This document shows positions 53,571-62,389 of a DNA stretch of 64,000 nucleotides, one piece after another; positions within the stretch are counted from its first letter, which is position 1; the number at the start of each line of letters is the position of its first letter. Origin of the DNA: an uncultured Acidobacteriota bacterium (GTDB taxonomy: Bacteria > Acidobacteriota > Blastocatellia > RBC074); assembly GCA_902825875.1 (NCBI GenBank), contig CADECP010000025.1:42804-106803 (forward strand), given 5' to 3'. A program made the translations under genes and the position numbers. The notes under the pieces were generated by a model, which worked only from the letters and a program-made list of their open reading frames with translations, searched no databases and was not told the origin of the DNA.

Positions 53571-54779
53571 TTAGCCCAGAATCGGAATGACGGCAGTTTG
53601 AATCGGTTGGCCGGCAATCAGGACTTCGTTGTCGCCGACGTACACGTCAATTTCCGACCTCAATCCGAAATCTCCGGGCAGGTAAATCCCAGGCTCAATC
53701 GAAAAACAGGTGCGAGCCATGACCGTGCGCGTGTCTGGAGTTTCCAGGTTGTCTATGTTTGCGCCGTTGCCGTGAACTTCTTCGCCGATGGAATGGCCTG
53801 TGCGATTCAGGAATTTGTCGCCGTAACCGGCATTGACGATGACGGCGCGGGATACGTCGTCCACTTCAGCTCCTTTGAACCGAACGCCAGCCGCGACTTT
53901 TTCGCGGATGAAGCTGACTGCCGCATCGCGCGAAGCCGCAACGATGTCGAAAATGCGCGTGTACTTTTCAGGAACCACGTCACCAACAAAGCCAGTCCAA
54001 CTCAGATCGGCGTAAATCGAACCGGGCGTTTTCAGCTTCGCCCAAACATCCAGCAACACGAAATCGCCGACATTGATTGGCGAATGAACCTCCGCCGAAG
54101 GCGCGTAATGCGGACGCGCGCTGTTGGCATTGACCGAAACGATGGGCGCGTAATCGGCGTGCATGTCTTCTTCGTCGAAACGTCGCCACATGAATTGCTG
54201 AATCTGGTATTCGTTCAGAGATTCGCCAGCGCGGATGGCGCGACCGATTTCGGCAAAGGCTTCGTGGATGATTTTGTAAACCTTCTCGGCGGCTTCGATG
54301 TGTGTGGCCAGTTGCGCTGGCGACAAAACGGCTTCAAAGACTTGAACCAGATCGGCGCTGGTGACGACTTCGGGGCCGAAGCTGCGGATGAGTTCGACGG
54401 TTCCGGCGTCCACGCGAGCCATGTAAGGAATTGCGTTGCCCGGCGAATACTGCATGGCGATGCGTTTGTGACCGCTGACGGCTTTTTGCACGGCTGCGTG
54501 CAATTCCTGCCAGCGCAGATAAATCGTTTTGTCGCCAGGCAGCGCGTCCAGCTTGTCGGTTTCGATGGCGTGGACGATTTTTGATGGTTCGCCCGAAGCT
54601 GGGACGAAGTAAAACCAGCGGCGGGAAGCGTGGACGGTTGCGTCCAGTTTCAGGATGCGCCAGGCCAGCAAGTCACTGTGGCGAAAATCGCAAAACAGCC
54701 AGCCATCAAGTCCGGCTTGCTGCAACGCGGTTTGAATTTCTGCAACGCGAGTAGTGTGAAGGGTCGAGGTAGTTGTCAT
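53571..54779 (-). CDS. M24-family aminopeptidase (Xaa-Pro peptidase type)
   Basis: 402 aa from the ATG at 54779. An in-frame start at 54878 exists, but the extra 33 codons are the translation of a family A palindrome (SVSSPRVSKGLTHEN...), so the shorter start is chosen. The N-terminal creatinase-type domain (about 1-160) is followed by the pita-bread domain with metal ligands in FVLLDVWAKL and IYADLSWTGF (two Asp), GHSIGEEVHG (His), FSIEPGIY (Glu) and RSEIDVYV (Glu). Hydrolyses peptides with Pro in position 2. Cytoplasmic. Confidence 0.88.
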   Translation of the reverse strand: MTTTSTLHTTRVAEIQTALQQAGLDGWLFCDFRHSDLLAWRILKLDATVHASRRWFYFVPASGEPSKIVHAIETDKLDALPGDKTIYLRWQELHAAVQKAVSGHKRIAMQYSPGNAIPYMARVDAGTVELIRSFGPEVVTSADLVQVFEAVLSPAQLATHIEAAEKVYKIIHEAFAEIGRAIRAGESLNEYQIQQFMWRRFDEEDMHADYAPIVSVNANSARPHYAPSAEVHSPINVGDFVLLDVWAKLKTPGSIYADLSWTGFVGDVVPEKYTRIFDIVAASRDAAVSFIREKVAAGVRFKGAEVDDVSRAVIVNAGYGDKFLNRTGHSIGEEVHGNGANIDNLETPDTRTVMARTCFSIEPGIYLPGDFGLRSEIDVYVGDNEVLIAGQPIQTAVIPILG

Positions 54780-54789
54780 AGGTAATTGG

Positions 54790-54865
54790 GTGTCAGTAGC
54801 CCGACTGTAAAGGAGGGCTTGGTTTTCGTGAGTCAAGCCCTTGCTTACGCGCGGGCTACTGACAC
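54790..54865. repeat. Family A palindromic element (76 bp), copy 4
   Basis: GTGTCAGTAGCCCG ... CGGGCTACTGACAC, exactly 76 bp. It lies between the stop of the lactonase gene (54871) and the M24 peptidase start (54779) on the minus strand. Confidence 0.95.
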
Positions 54866-54870
54866 TGGTT

Positions 54871-56055
54871 TCAGGCAAAAGCCGGGATGAATTTCAGACA
54901 AACCGGCGCAGGAATTTCCAGCAAATCACCGAGCGGCGTCAGTTTGCCGGTTTGTTCGTCAATTTTGAACGTAGCGATGGAGTTGCTGTTTTGATTCGCA
55001 ACCAGCAAAAACTGTCCGGTCGGATCAATGCCGAAGTTGCGAGGCCAGTTGCCGCGCGTGGATTCGTGGCCGACCAGAGTCAGTTTGCCGGAAGGATCAA
55101 TCGAAAAAATCACAATGCTGTTGTGGCCTCGATTCGAGCCGTAAAGGAACTTGCCCGAAGGATGGACGTGAACATCGGCGCAGTAACTGGTTTCTTTGAA
55201 GCCTTCCGGCAAAGTCGAAATGGTTTGCAGTTCGGTCAGTGTGCCTTTGTCGTCGTTGTAACTGAAAACGGTCATAGTCGAATTCAGTTCGCTGATGACA
55301 TAAGCGAAGTCGTAAGTCGGATGAAATGCGAAATGACGTGGCCCAGACGCCGGTTTCAGCGCGGCGAATCCGTTCGGCTTCAATTTGGCTTTGTCGGCTT
55401 GAACCCGGTAGATCATCACCTTGTCTATGCCCAAGTCTGGCGCGAAAGCGTATTTGCCTGCCGCGTCCAACATAATTGAATGAGCGTGCGGCGCGTCTTG
55501 CCGTTTCGGGTCAGCGCCTTTGCCGGTGTGTTGCTGCACGTCGGCAGCTTCGCCCAGCTTGCCGCTTTTTTTCACCGGGTAAATGACGACATTGCCTCCG
55601 CCGTAATTGGCGGCCAGCACGGCTTTGCCTGAAGGGTGAACCGACAAGTGGCAAGGGACTCCGGGCGAAGAAACTTCGTTGAGCTTGGTCAATGCGCCGG
55701 TTTTCTGGTCAATGGCGAAGGCGGTCACTCCGCCGCCTTTTTTGCCCAAAAACTCGCCGCTTTCGTTGGCGGCGTATAAAAACCGTTTCGACGGATCAAT
55801 CGCCAGAAATGCCGGATTGGAAATGCCGGGCGTAGTGCTTTGGCGTTCCAACTTTCCCGAAGCCAGATTCATTCGGTAAAGATAAATGCCTTCGCTGTTG
55901 TTTTTGTTGGTGTAGGTTCCGACATACAGCAGCAAGTCTTTGACCAGCGATTTGATGGCGTTGGGGCGTGCGGGTTTCTGCCAGTCGAACAAGGCGCCGC
56001 CGACGGTAACCGCGCCTGCGGTTTGGACGAATTCTCTGCGGGTAAAGTTAGTCAT
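54871..56055 (-). CDS. Lactonase-family (6-phosphogluconolactonase-type) beta-propeller protein, Tat signal
   Basis: 394 aa. A twin-arginine signal TRREFVQTAGAVTVGGALFD (about 4-23) exports the folded protein. The seven-bladed propeller runs from about 38 to 390 with repeated blade endings such as FLYAANES, VLAANYGG and LLVANQNS, and GVPCHLSVHPSGKAVL, typical of PF10282 lactonases. The Tat signal implies a periplasmic protein, so a simple cytosolic pentose-phosphate role is unlikely; hydrolysis of another lactone is the better guess. Preceded by the cytochrome gene on the same strand. Confidence 0.85.
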   Translation of the reverse strand: MTNFTRREFVQTAGAVTVGGALFDWQKPARPNAIKSLVKDLLLYVGTYTNKNNSEGIYLYRMNLASGKLERQSTTPGISNPAFLAIDPSKRFLYAANESGEFLGKKGGGVTAFAIDQKTGALTKLNEVSSPGVPCHLSVHPSGKAVLAANYGGGNVVIYPVKKSGKLGEAADVQQHTGKGADPKRQDAPHAHSIMLDAAGKYAFAPDLGIDKVMIYRVQADKAKLKPNGFAALKPASGPRHFAFHPTYDFAYVISELNSTMTVFSYNDDKGTLTELQTISTLPEGFKETSYCADVHVHPSGKFLYGSNRGHNSIVIFSIDPSGKLTLVGHESTRGNWPRNFGIDPTGQFLLVANQNSNSIATFKIDEQTGKLTPLGDLLEIPAPVCLKFIPAFA

Positions 56056-56076
56056 TTGGATTTCCAGTTCGTGCTC

Positions 56077-57000
56077 TTATTTGGCCGACTCAGTAGTTTT
56101 CAGAAAACCGATCAGATCCCGCAACTGTTGGCGCGAATACTTTGTGGCGTAATCGCCTGGCATTACGGAGGTCTTCAGTTTTTCGGTCTTGGCGATTTCA
56201 GCTTTCAGGAAGCTGCGCGAAATTGGCGGCAGCGAAGACGTGTCGTAAAGCCGCAAGCTGATCGTGTCTTCGTCGCGTTTGACTCCGGTGAAGGTCTTGC
56301 CGTCTTTCAGCGTCAAAGCCAATGTCGCAAACTTTTCATCCACGTAGGCGCTCGGTTCGGCGATGCTTTGCAAAATGTCTTTGGCCGGTTTGGAGGCAAG
56401 CTCGGTCAAATCCGACGCGAGTTTGCCGCCGCGTCCGGCGATGCTGTGACAAGTGCTGCAAATTGTCGCCAGCGAAGAATTGAAAAACAAAGTGCGTCCG
56501 GCTGCCGCGTCGCCCATTAATTCACGGTCTTCTTTAGTAATGGCCGTAGAGGTTGGCGCAGTACCGGGGATAACAGGCTTAACGTCTGAAATTGTTGCCG
56601 AACTGCGAAAATGCTCTTCGGTAGGATTGATCTGGGCTATTGCCTGTTGTTCTGTCGCGTTTGAAGAAGACAGCGATTGAACGTACAGAATCAAATTGCC
56701 GAGCTGTTCCTTACTCAGATTGCTTTTGAAACCGGGCATAGTCGTTTCCGGCACGCCGTCGCTGATGACCATCGTCAGATATTTGACGCTGAACTTTCTC
56801 CCGGCGAGTTTCGGCCCGCCACCACCGGCTCCGTTCAGCCCATGGCAATAACCCATGCTGCACGAACCAGTGAAGATGCGACGGCCTGCTTCGACATTGG
56901 CGGATTGATCCTGCGCCGAAGCGGCTGGGAGTAGACAGTAGACAGTAGACAGTAGCGCGACTGCGAGAAATCGCAGTTTCTTGTTCAGGTTACTTGGCAC
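56077..57000 (-). CDS. Diheme c-type cytochrome with an unusual CX4CH heme site
   Basis: 307 aa, GTG start at 57000. Signal peptide (FLAVALLSTVYCLLPAASAQ) in which LSTVYCL is encoded by a tandem heptamer. The first domain has CSMGYCH (Cys47, Cys52, His53), a CX4CH heme motif instead of CXXCH. The second domain has the normal CSTCH (about 180-184), with a Met ligand likely in SVMPGDY near 282. The gene overlaps the quinoprotein gene by 11 bases, so it is the probable electron acceptor of that dehydrogenase in the periplasm. Confidence 0.84.
   Translation of the reverse strand: MPSNLNKKLRFLAVALLSTVYCLLPAASAQDQSANVEAGRRIFTGSCSMGYCHGLNGAGGGGPKLAGRKFSVKYLTMVISDGVPETTMPGFKSNLSKEQLGNLILYVQSLSSSNATEQQAIAQINPTEEHFRSSATISDVKPVIPGTAPTSTAITKEDRELMGDAAAGRTLFFNSSLATICSTCHSIAGRGGKLASDLTELASKPAKDILQSIAEPSAYVDEKFATLALTLKDGKTFTGVKRDEDTISLRLYDTSSLPPISRSFLKAEIAKTEKLKTSVMPGDYATKYSRQQLRDLIGFLKTTESAK
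56931..56955. repeat. Tandem heptamer GTAGACA, three copies, in a signal-peptide region
   Basis: GTAGACA three times plus GTAG. Read on the minus strand (TGTCTAC) as part of the signal peptide of the cytochrome. Three 7-bp units keep the reading frame. Confidence 0.9.
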
Positions 57001-58705
57001 GACTGGCTCCTTTGGTTTCGGGCAAGGCGAAGACGACCAGGGTCGAAGAGCCTTCGGGCATCATCTTATCCGGCCACATCATTGCGCTCAGGCCGCCGAC
57101 CAATGAACCCATTCCGACGGGAACGGCTACGAATTGACGACCGTTGACCGAATAACTGATCGGCGAACCGGTGACGCTGCCGCCGACTTTGAACGACCAA
57201 AGCTTTTTGCCGGTCTTTGCGTCCAGCGCAAAAGCGTTTCCGTAAACGTCTCCTGAAAACAGCAGGTCTCCGCCTGTCGTCAGCAGCGAAGCCACGTTCA
57301 ATCCGTCAGTCAAATAACGCCATTTGCGTTCGCCTGTCAGCGGGTCAAAAGCGTTGATGTGTCCGTAAGCGGCTTTGTCTTTGGGCGGTTTGAAATCTAT
57401 GCCGCCGCCGAACAGCGGTTTGCCTTCGACGATTTCCAGCTTTTCAGGTTTGATGACGTTGCACATTTCCCAGCCGACGTTGTACCAAAACTTTGTGCGC
57501 GGGCTGTAAGACGAATGATCCCAGTTGCGCCCGCCGCCTGCGCTGGGACAGACGAAAGTTTCCTTGTCCGGCGGCACGGGTTGCATATCAATTGGCCTGC
57601 CGTTTTTGTCTACGCCTTTCAACCAGGTCAGCACGTCTACGTGCGGATACGCATTGACGTATTTGCCCGTCGCTCGATCCAGCACCCACGTGTAACCGCC
57701 TTTGTTCGGGTGAACCAACAGCTTCTGAGTCTTTCCGCCTTTCTGGCCGTCTTTCTGATAATCAATCAGCACGCATTCATACGCCGAGTCGAAGTCGTAC
57801 ATATCGTGCGGGACTTCCTGGTAATGCCACTTCAGCTTTCCGGTGTCGGGGTCAAGCGCGATGATCGAATTAGAGTACAGGTTATCGCCCGGACGGAATT
57901 CGTCGTAAAAGTCAGACGACGGATTGCCCACGCCCCAATAAACCAGATTCAGTTCGGCGTCATACGAACCGGTCAGCCAGGTTGGCGCTCCGCCGTATTT
58001 CAGCATACGCGGATCCCAGGTTTCAGAACCCGGTTCGCCTGCCGCTGGGATCGTGTAAAACCGCCAGAGCAATTTGCCGCTGCTTGCGTCAAACGCGGAC
58101 AGATAACCTCGATGCGCGTGTTCGCCGCCGGTTCCACCGACGATGACTTTGTCTTTGACGATCAGCGGCGGCGATGTGACGTTGCATCCGCAAAGTTCGG
58201 TGTTTTCAATTTCCACGTCCCACAATTCGCGCCCGGTTTTCATATCCAGCGCGATGAAGTGATTGTCCACCGTGCCGAAATAAACTTTGCCGTAACCAAT
58301 CGCCAAACCGCGCGCGCCGACTTGATAAGGGATGTTTCGCGTTGTGACTTTGTACAGATACTTCCAGATGACTTCGCCGGTGGCGGCATTGATGGCGAAA
58401 ACGCGATTCATCGGCCCCATCAAATACATCACGCCATCCATCACAATCGGCGTGGCGTTCAATCCGCCGCGAACTTCTCCGGTTGGAAACATCCACGCCG
58501 GAGCCAGGTTTTTGACGTTCGCCGGCGTGATTTGATTCAGCGAACTGAAGCGATGAGCGGCGTAATTGCCGCCGTAACTCAGCCAGTTCTGTGGTTCCTT
58601 GTCGGAGTTGATGAGCCGTTGCCAGGTTGGTTCCTGTGCGAAACCGGGCAGGGAAGTGGCAAACGCCAAAATCAAAAAACAAAAAAGCCGGAGCTGTCTG
58701 TTCAT
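56990..58705 (-). CDS. PQQ-dependent quinoprotein dehydrogenase
   Basis: 571 aa from the ATG at 58705 (AAAGGAC upstream); a longer reading from 58843 is not conserved. Signal peptide (LFCFLILAFATSLPGFA), then an eight-bladed propeller of W-motif repeats (DAATGEVIWKY-like: FAINAATGEVIWKYLYK, FIALDMKTGRELWDVEI, SAFDASSGKLLWRFY, FALDAKTGKKLWSFKV). LCGCNVTSPPL (about 165) has a Cys pair near the PQQ site, separated by Gly rather than adjacent. It oxidises an alcohol or aldose in the periplasm and passes electrons to the cytochrome encoded next to it. No PQQ synthesis genes are in the window. Confidence 0.87.
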   Translation of the reverse strand: MNRQLRLFCFLILAFATSLPGFAQEPTWQRLINSDKEPQNWLSYGGNYAAHRFSSLNQITPANVKNLAPAWMFPTGEVRGGLNATPIVMDGVMYLMGPMNRVFAINAATGEVIWKYLYKVTTRNIPYQVGARGLAIGYGKVYFGTVDNHFIALDMKTGRELWDVEIENTELCGCNVTSPPLIVKDKVIVGGTGGEHAHRGYLSAFDASSGKLLWRFYTIPAAGEPGSETWDPRMLKYGGAPTWLTGSYDAELNLVYWGVGNPSSDFYDEFRPGDNLYSNSIIALDPDTGKLKWHYQEVPHDMYDFDSAYECVLIDYQKDGQKGGKTQKLLVHPNKGGYTWVLDRATGKYVNAYPHVDVLTWLKGVDKNGRPIDMQPVPPDKETFVCPSAGGGRNWDHSSYSPRTKFWYNVGWEMCNVIKPEKLEIVEGKPLFGGGIDFKPPKDKAAYGHINAFDPLTGERKWRYLTDGLNVASLLTTGGDLLFSGDVYGNAFALDAKTGKKLWSFKVGGSVTGSPISYSVNGRQFVAVPVGMGSLVGGLSAMMWPDKMMPEGSSTLVVFALPETKGASRAK

Positions 58706-58772
58706 TGTCAGTCCTTTCGTCGAATGTTTGTGATTGTGATTGAAACTCTCTGCGGTTGTGTGACGAGCCGGT

Positions 58773-58801
58773 ACTTTACCTGCGGCTGACAGCTTTGACA
58801 A
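58773..58801 (-). promoter_or_regulatory. Candidate sigma-70 promoter of the quinoprotein gene
   Basis: On the minus strand TTGTCA (58801-58796), 17-bp spacer, TAAAGT (58778-58773), about 70 bases before the start at 58705. Confidence 0.45.
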
Positions 58802-58969
58802 ACAATTGATTGCTGGCCAATTTCTGTAATCAATCGTGTACACACGCGGAAAAACTTACATCCACGATTGGCGACACAACAGCGAAATGCAAAGATAGAT
58901 GAGTTTTGCGGAATCTTTATCTTGAGCTATTTCTTCGTTTAGCCGAAAAATCTGCGATGCGATTCTTGA

Positions 58970-58985
58970 TGGCACGGTCGTTGCA
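58970..58985 (+). promoter_or_regulatory. Sigma-54 (RpoN) promoter, consensus match
   Basis: TGGCACGGTCGTTGCA has the -24 GG and -12 GC elements with perfect TGGCAC-N5-TTGCA spacing. It is followed 75 bases later by the Flp pilin start. Confidence 0.82.
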
Positions 58986-59060
58986 CTAACCTCAGCCGTC
59001 GAAAGCGACAGACGGTGCCCCCCGGTACTGTTACCTCACTGAAAAAAGGATCGGGGATTT

Positions 59061-59264
59061 ATGAAAGAGATTGTGATCGAGTTTTTGAAAGATGAAGCGG
59101 GGCAGAGCGTGGTTGAGTATTCCCTGCTGTTGACCCTGATCGGAGCTTCAACGGTGTTTATGCTGACGATGATGGGGCTGAGCATCAGCCGGATGATGGG
59201 GATGTCGGATGTCACAGTTCAGAATTACACCTCGTGGGCTTACGAAAAGTTTAAGACCAAATGA
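59061..59264 (+). CDS. flp: Flp/type IVb pilin precursor
   Basis: 67 aa. Leader MKEIVIEFLKDEAG then QSVVEYSLLLTLIGASTVFM: the prepilin peptidase site follows Gly14 and Glu19 becomes the conserved Glu5 of the mature pilin. Hydrophobic helix (about 21-43) and a short polar C-terminus, the usual layout of Flp pilins of tight-adherence pili. No tad assembly genes (ATPase, secretin, TadV) are in the window, so it must use machinery encoded elsewhere. Controlled by the sigma-54 promoter upstream. AAAGGATC precedes the start. Confidence 0.88.
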   Translation: MKEIVIEFLKDEAGQSVVEYSLLLTLIGASTVFMLTMMGLSISRMMGMSDVTVQNYTSWAYEKFKTK

Positions 59265-59695
59265 CAGCGCGTCTTTGCTGGGATGAAAAGTTTGTTTGAG
59301 TTTGACGCAACGCGCTTTTACAGAAGTTTCGAGTTTGAACACAGTTCTTTGATTTTGTCGTGCGGCAGCCAGTTTTACCGTCCGACACCGATTTGGTTAA
59401 TGCTTCATTGCATTGCCAATTTACTCTCGCGCTACGCATTGAGGACATCTCTGATACGTTTCGTAATTGACCGCAACCTCCTATGACCTGTCCTTCCATG
59501 ACGTTTCCGCAACTATCCTACCAACACTTTCTCAATGCGTAGCCGAGATTCAAACCACATTTTAAGTATCCTGAAACAAGCATCTCATAATTATCAAAAC
59601 TCATGATTCGACGGTTGAAGCCATTGCGCGTTTTACCGTAAGATCGTTTTCACGTTTCCCCTTCTGAAAAACCGCGAATCAAGATCGGGGCCGAA
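59265..59695. other. Intergenic stretch (431 bp), no gene
   Basis: No supportable gene. A sigma-70-like site at 59615-59644 probably drives the sugar transferase gene. No terminator recognisable after flp. Confidence 0.55.
59615..59644 (+). promoter_or_regulatory. Candidate sigma-70 promoter
   Basis: TTGAAG (59615-59620), 18-bp spacer, TAAGAT (59639-59644), 52 bases before the ATG at 59696. Confidence 0.4.
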
Positions 59696-61309
59696 ATGTC
59701 ATCACTTTCAGGGTCGAACAGCAAAGCTTTTCCAATTACACAGACTGATGCTCGCCGCCAGTCCTTGCCGCATCTTTTGCCGCTCAGCGAACCTTCGATC
59801 AAGGTCATTACCGGGTTTTTGGTGATGTTCGACGGCTTGCTGGCCGGAGCCTTGTTCGTTCTGGCGTTTTGGCTTCGACACCCGGAAAAGTCGTTGTGGC
59901 TGTGGAGTCATTGGCAAATCGGTTCGCTGACTGTCGGGCTTCCGAGCGGATTTCAATCGGATTACGCGCCTTATCTGAGCGTGTTGTACTTCGTTCCGCT
60001 GATTCAGGTGCTGACATTTTGGCATCGCGGACTGTACAGAGTGCGCGGCGAATTTTCCTTCAGCGAAGATTTCATCAACATCTTCAAAGCGGTTTCGATT
60101 GGCGCATTGCTGGTGACTGTGCTGGCGTTTTTTTATCGAGGCGGATTCACTTACTCAGCTTTTTCGTATTCCAGAATCATCTTTATTCTTTTCTATGTGC
60201 TGAACCTGACGGTATTTCTCGGCTACCGGACGGGGCTTCGCAGCTTGCAGACGTTTTATCGTCGTCGTCACATCAACGTGATTCCAATTTTGATCGTAGG
60301 CTCAAACGGTGTTGCCGAAATGTGTGTCAACGAAATCGCGCACGATCCGAAACTCGGTCGTCGCGTAGTTGGTTTTGTCACAGCGAATGGCAAGCCGCCG
60401 AAAAGTTCTGACTTGCATCAATGGCCGACACTGGGTCGGTACGACGAAATGCACCGATTCATCCGGTTGTATGGAATCGGCGAAGTTTTGATTACCGATC
60501 CTGACATTCCGACACAGATGCTGTTTGACACAATGGTCAAATGTGGGCGAGGCGCGCGGGTGACTTTTCGCGTAGTGCCGAACCTGCTCAACTGCATTCC
60601 GCGAAAAACCTACGTTGAACAATTGGGTGCGGTGCCGATGGTGCGCTTGTTTGAAGAGCCGCTATCAACTTCGGCTCGGCTGTTCAAACGCTCTGTGGAC
60701 ATTTTGGTAAGTTCGTTGATTTTGCTAGTTGCGGCTCCGTTGTGGGCGGTGATTGCGCTGGCCATCAAACTGAGTTCACGCGGACCAATTCTGTATCGCC
60801 AGGAGCGTGTCGGCATGGATGGGCAGGTTTTTTTGCTCTACAAGTTTCGCTCCATGACCAACTCTGAGGAGGTTGACGAAGCACACCGCGATTACATGCA
60901 ACGTGTCATCAAAAACGAAGGCGAAATCAATCTGGGTACGGACGAAGCGCCCAGCTATAAATTCATCAATCAGTCCCGGCTGACCGGCATCGGCAAATGG
61001 TTGAGGCAAACCAGCCTTGATGAATTGCCCCAGCTTTTCAATGTTTTCAAAGGCGAAATGAGTTTGGTTGGCCCACGCCCGCCGATTCCTTATGAAGTCG
61101 AATGTTATGAAGCCTGGCATCGCAAACGGCTGGACGTGAAACCTGGTCTGACCGGTTTATGGCAAGTCAGCGGTCGGTACCGGTTGTCGTTCGAGCAGAT
61201 GGTGCAACTGGACATTTATTACATTGAAAACTGGTCGTTATGGCTCGACCTGAAGATCATTCTAAAAACCATTCCTGCGCTGTTCATGCGCGAGCAGGCT
61301 GAACTCTGA
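59696..61309 (+). CDS. Polyprenyl glycosylphosphotransferase (WcaJ-type)
   Basis: 537 aa, the long form with four or five N-terminal membrane helices (about 40-60, 95-115, 125-150, 155-170), a Rossmann-type middle domain (LIVGSNGVAEMCVNEIAH, about 201-218) and the C-terminal catalytic domain: YKFRSMTNSEE (about 382-392), LDELPQLFNVFKGEMSLVGP (about 442-461), PGLTGLWQVSGR (about 483-494). It moves phosphoglucose or phosphogalactose onto undecaprenyl phosphate to start an exopolysaccharide. It is the second initiating enzyme in the window; the other lies in the cluster at 17405. Confidence 0.91.
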   Translation: MSSLSGSNSKAFPITQTDARRQSLPHLLPLSEPSIKVITGFLVMFDGLLAGALFVLAFWLRHPEKSLWLWSHWQIGSLTVGLPSGFQSDYAPYLSVLYFVPLIQVLTFWHRGLYRVRGEFSFSEDFINIFKAVSIGALLVTVLAFFYRGGFTYSAFSYSRIIFILFYVLNLTVFLGYRTGLRSLQTFYRRRHINVIPILIVGSNGVAEMCVNEIAHDPKLGRRVVGFVTANGKPPKSSDLHQWPTLGRYDEMHRFIRLYGIGEVLITDPDIPTQMLFDTMVKCGRGARVTFRVVPNLLNCIPRKTYVEQLGAVPMVRLFEEPLSTSARLFKRSVDILVSSLILLVAAPLWAVIALAIKLSSRGPILYRQERVGMDGQVFLLYKFRSMTNSEEVDEAHRDYMQRVIKNEGEINLGTDEAPSYKFINQSRLTGIGKWLRQTSLDELPQLFNVFKGEMSLVGPRPPIPYEVECYEAWHRKRLDVKPGLTGLWQVSGRYRLSFEQMVQLDIYYIENWSLWLDLKIILKTIPALFMREQAEL

Positions 61310-61738
61310 TAGCTTCAAAGCTCTTGTCATTGAACTCAATTGGCTACGAAAAAATGGATAGATATCCAGCGTTTCGCAAAAAATTTGTGGCGCGCAGAGA
61401 AGCTACAGTTGGCTAAATCGTTGAAGCCACAGCGTTACAGCCGTGTTCGCCCATTCCTGTGTCCGCGGCATTGAAGTTGCTCAGCCACAAATCGCTTCAT
61501 ACCCCAAACTGAAATTATGATTTTTGATTCGTTGATTCGAGACTCGAAAAGACGGTTAAGTTTGTGAGTTTTGTTCTCCTTGGTTTTTAGAGTTTTCATC
61601 CCAGCAAAGCCCTAGGTGCGGTGGGATTCGTAAGAATCCTGCCGCCATTTTTTTGCCTGCTGGTTGTGAGCTTTACGGCAGCCGACAGCCTTTCCCTCAA
61701 TTCCAGTCAGTCTTGCCGATGTTTTTTGGAGTTTGAGT
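61310..61738. other. Intergenic stretch (429 bp) with one terminator-like hairpin
   Basis: No supportable gene. A strong hairpin with T run lies at 61615-61654 and may end a transcript from the sugar transferase, or a short transcript from inside the region. I see no clear promoter here. GGAG at 61728-61731 is the ribosome-binding site of the next gene. Confidence 0.55.
61615..61654 (+). terminator. Rho-independent terminator-like hairpin
   Basis: GGTGCGGTGGGATTC pairs with GAATCCTGCCGCC (two mismatches) over a GTAA loop, followed by ATTTTTTT. Confidence 0.75.
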
Positions 61739-62272
61739 ATGCCTTTTCCAAACCTTGAAACCGCTCGATTGAGCCTGCGACCATTTACGATTGATGATAT
61801 TGATGCTTTGCACCGAATGTGGATCGAACCGGCAATGCGGAAATACCTGTGGGACGACGTGGTTATTCCACACGAAACCGCTGTCGAAGTGGTTCAAGCC
61901 AGCTTGAACAGCTTTGCCGAACACGGTTTCGGTTACTGGGCAATCAGTTTCAATGGCGAACTTGACCTGATTGGCTTTTGCGGCTTGAGGCATTTTCATG
62001 AATCCGACACCGAAGCCGAAGAGGTCGAAGTGATGTACGGCATTCATCACGAACATTGCGGCAATGGCTTGGCGACAGAAGCCGCCCAAGCGATGTTGAA
62101 TTACGGATTTGAACGGATTGGTCTGGAACGAATCTATGCCGGAGCAGATCCGCCCAACGCAGTTTCGTTTTGCGTGATGGAGCGCATCGGAATGACGTTT
62201 TCTCACCGTGCAAAAATTGGAGAATTGGATGCAATCTATTACAAAATTCTCCGGCCTGGTTTTCAGTCGTAA
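61739..62272 (+). CDS. GNAT-family N-acetyltransferase (RimJ/RimL type)
   Basis: 177 aa from the ATG at 61739 with GGAG seven bases upstream; a TTG at 61733 is in frame but less likely. TARLSLRPFTIDDIDALHRM (about 8-27) opens the family, and the acetyl-CoA loop region is HCGNGLATEAAQAMLNYGFE (about 103-122), with the V-x-x-x-N-x-x-S-x end of the family in PPNAVSFCVMERIGM (about 137-151). It acetylates a small amine or a protein N-terminus; the substrate is not identifiable. Confidence 0.85.
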   Translation: MPFPNLETARLSLRPFTIDDIDALHRMWIEPAMRKYLWDDVVIPHETAVEVVQASLNSFAEHGFGYWAISFNGELDLIGFCGLRHFHESDTEAEEVEVMYGIHHEHCGNGLATEAAQAMLNYGFERIGLERIYAGADPPNAVSFCVMERIGMTFSHRAKIGELDAIYYKILRPGFQS

Positions 62273-62354
62273 ATTGCGCTTGTTCGTGTCTTCGACAGTC
62301 GAGTTGGTTGATAATAAAAGATTTGCCAACCTTAGCCAAAATTCATTACGCAGC

Positions 62355-62383
62355 TTGACAGTAAAAAAGGCGTTAAGTAGTAT
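62355..62383 (+). promoter_or_regulatory. Sigma-70 promoter, near consensus
   Basis: TTGACA (62355-62360), exactly 17-bp spacer, TAGTAT (62378-62383). No gene starts directly after it; the next feature downstream is a terminator hairpin. Confidence 0.65.
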
Positions 62384-62389
62384 GCGCGC

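Larger units (their letters stand above)
58706..59060. other. Divergent regulatory region (355 bp), no gene
   Basis: Holds a sigma-70-like promoter for the quinoprotein on the minus strand, the sigma-54 promoter for the pilin on the plus strand, and a GC-rich leader with two small hairpins (GTCG-AAAG-CGAC at about 58999-59010 and GGTA-CTGT-TACC at about 59022-59033). No open reading frame of interest. Confidence 0.6.

Noticed and set aside
1992-54865. Palindromes as ends of an insertion sequence
   Set aside because: No transposase or target-site duplication is clear in the window; the elements are too short for autonomous IS. A MITE or REP-like origin stays open.
54780-54878. Longer N-terminus for the M24 peptidase
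   Set aside because: The added 33 codons are mostly the family A palindrome, and the conserved protein starts at 54779.
58998-59046. Possible cyclic-di-GMP (GEMM-type) riboswitch before the Flp pilin
   Set aside because: There is an AAAG-closed hairpin and a GC-rich stretch, but the invariant GEMM core sequences are absent; kept only as a structured leader.
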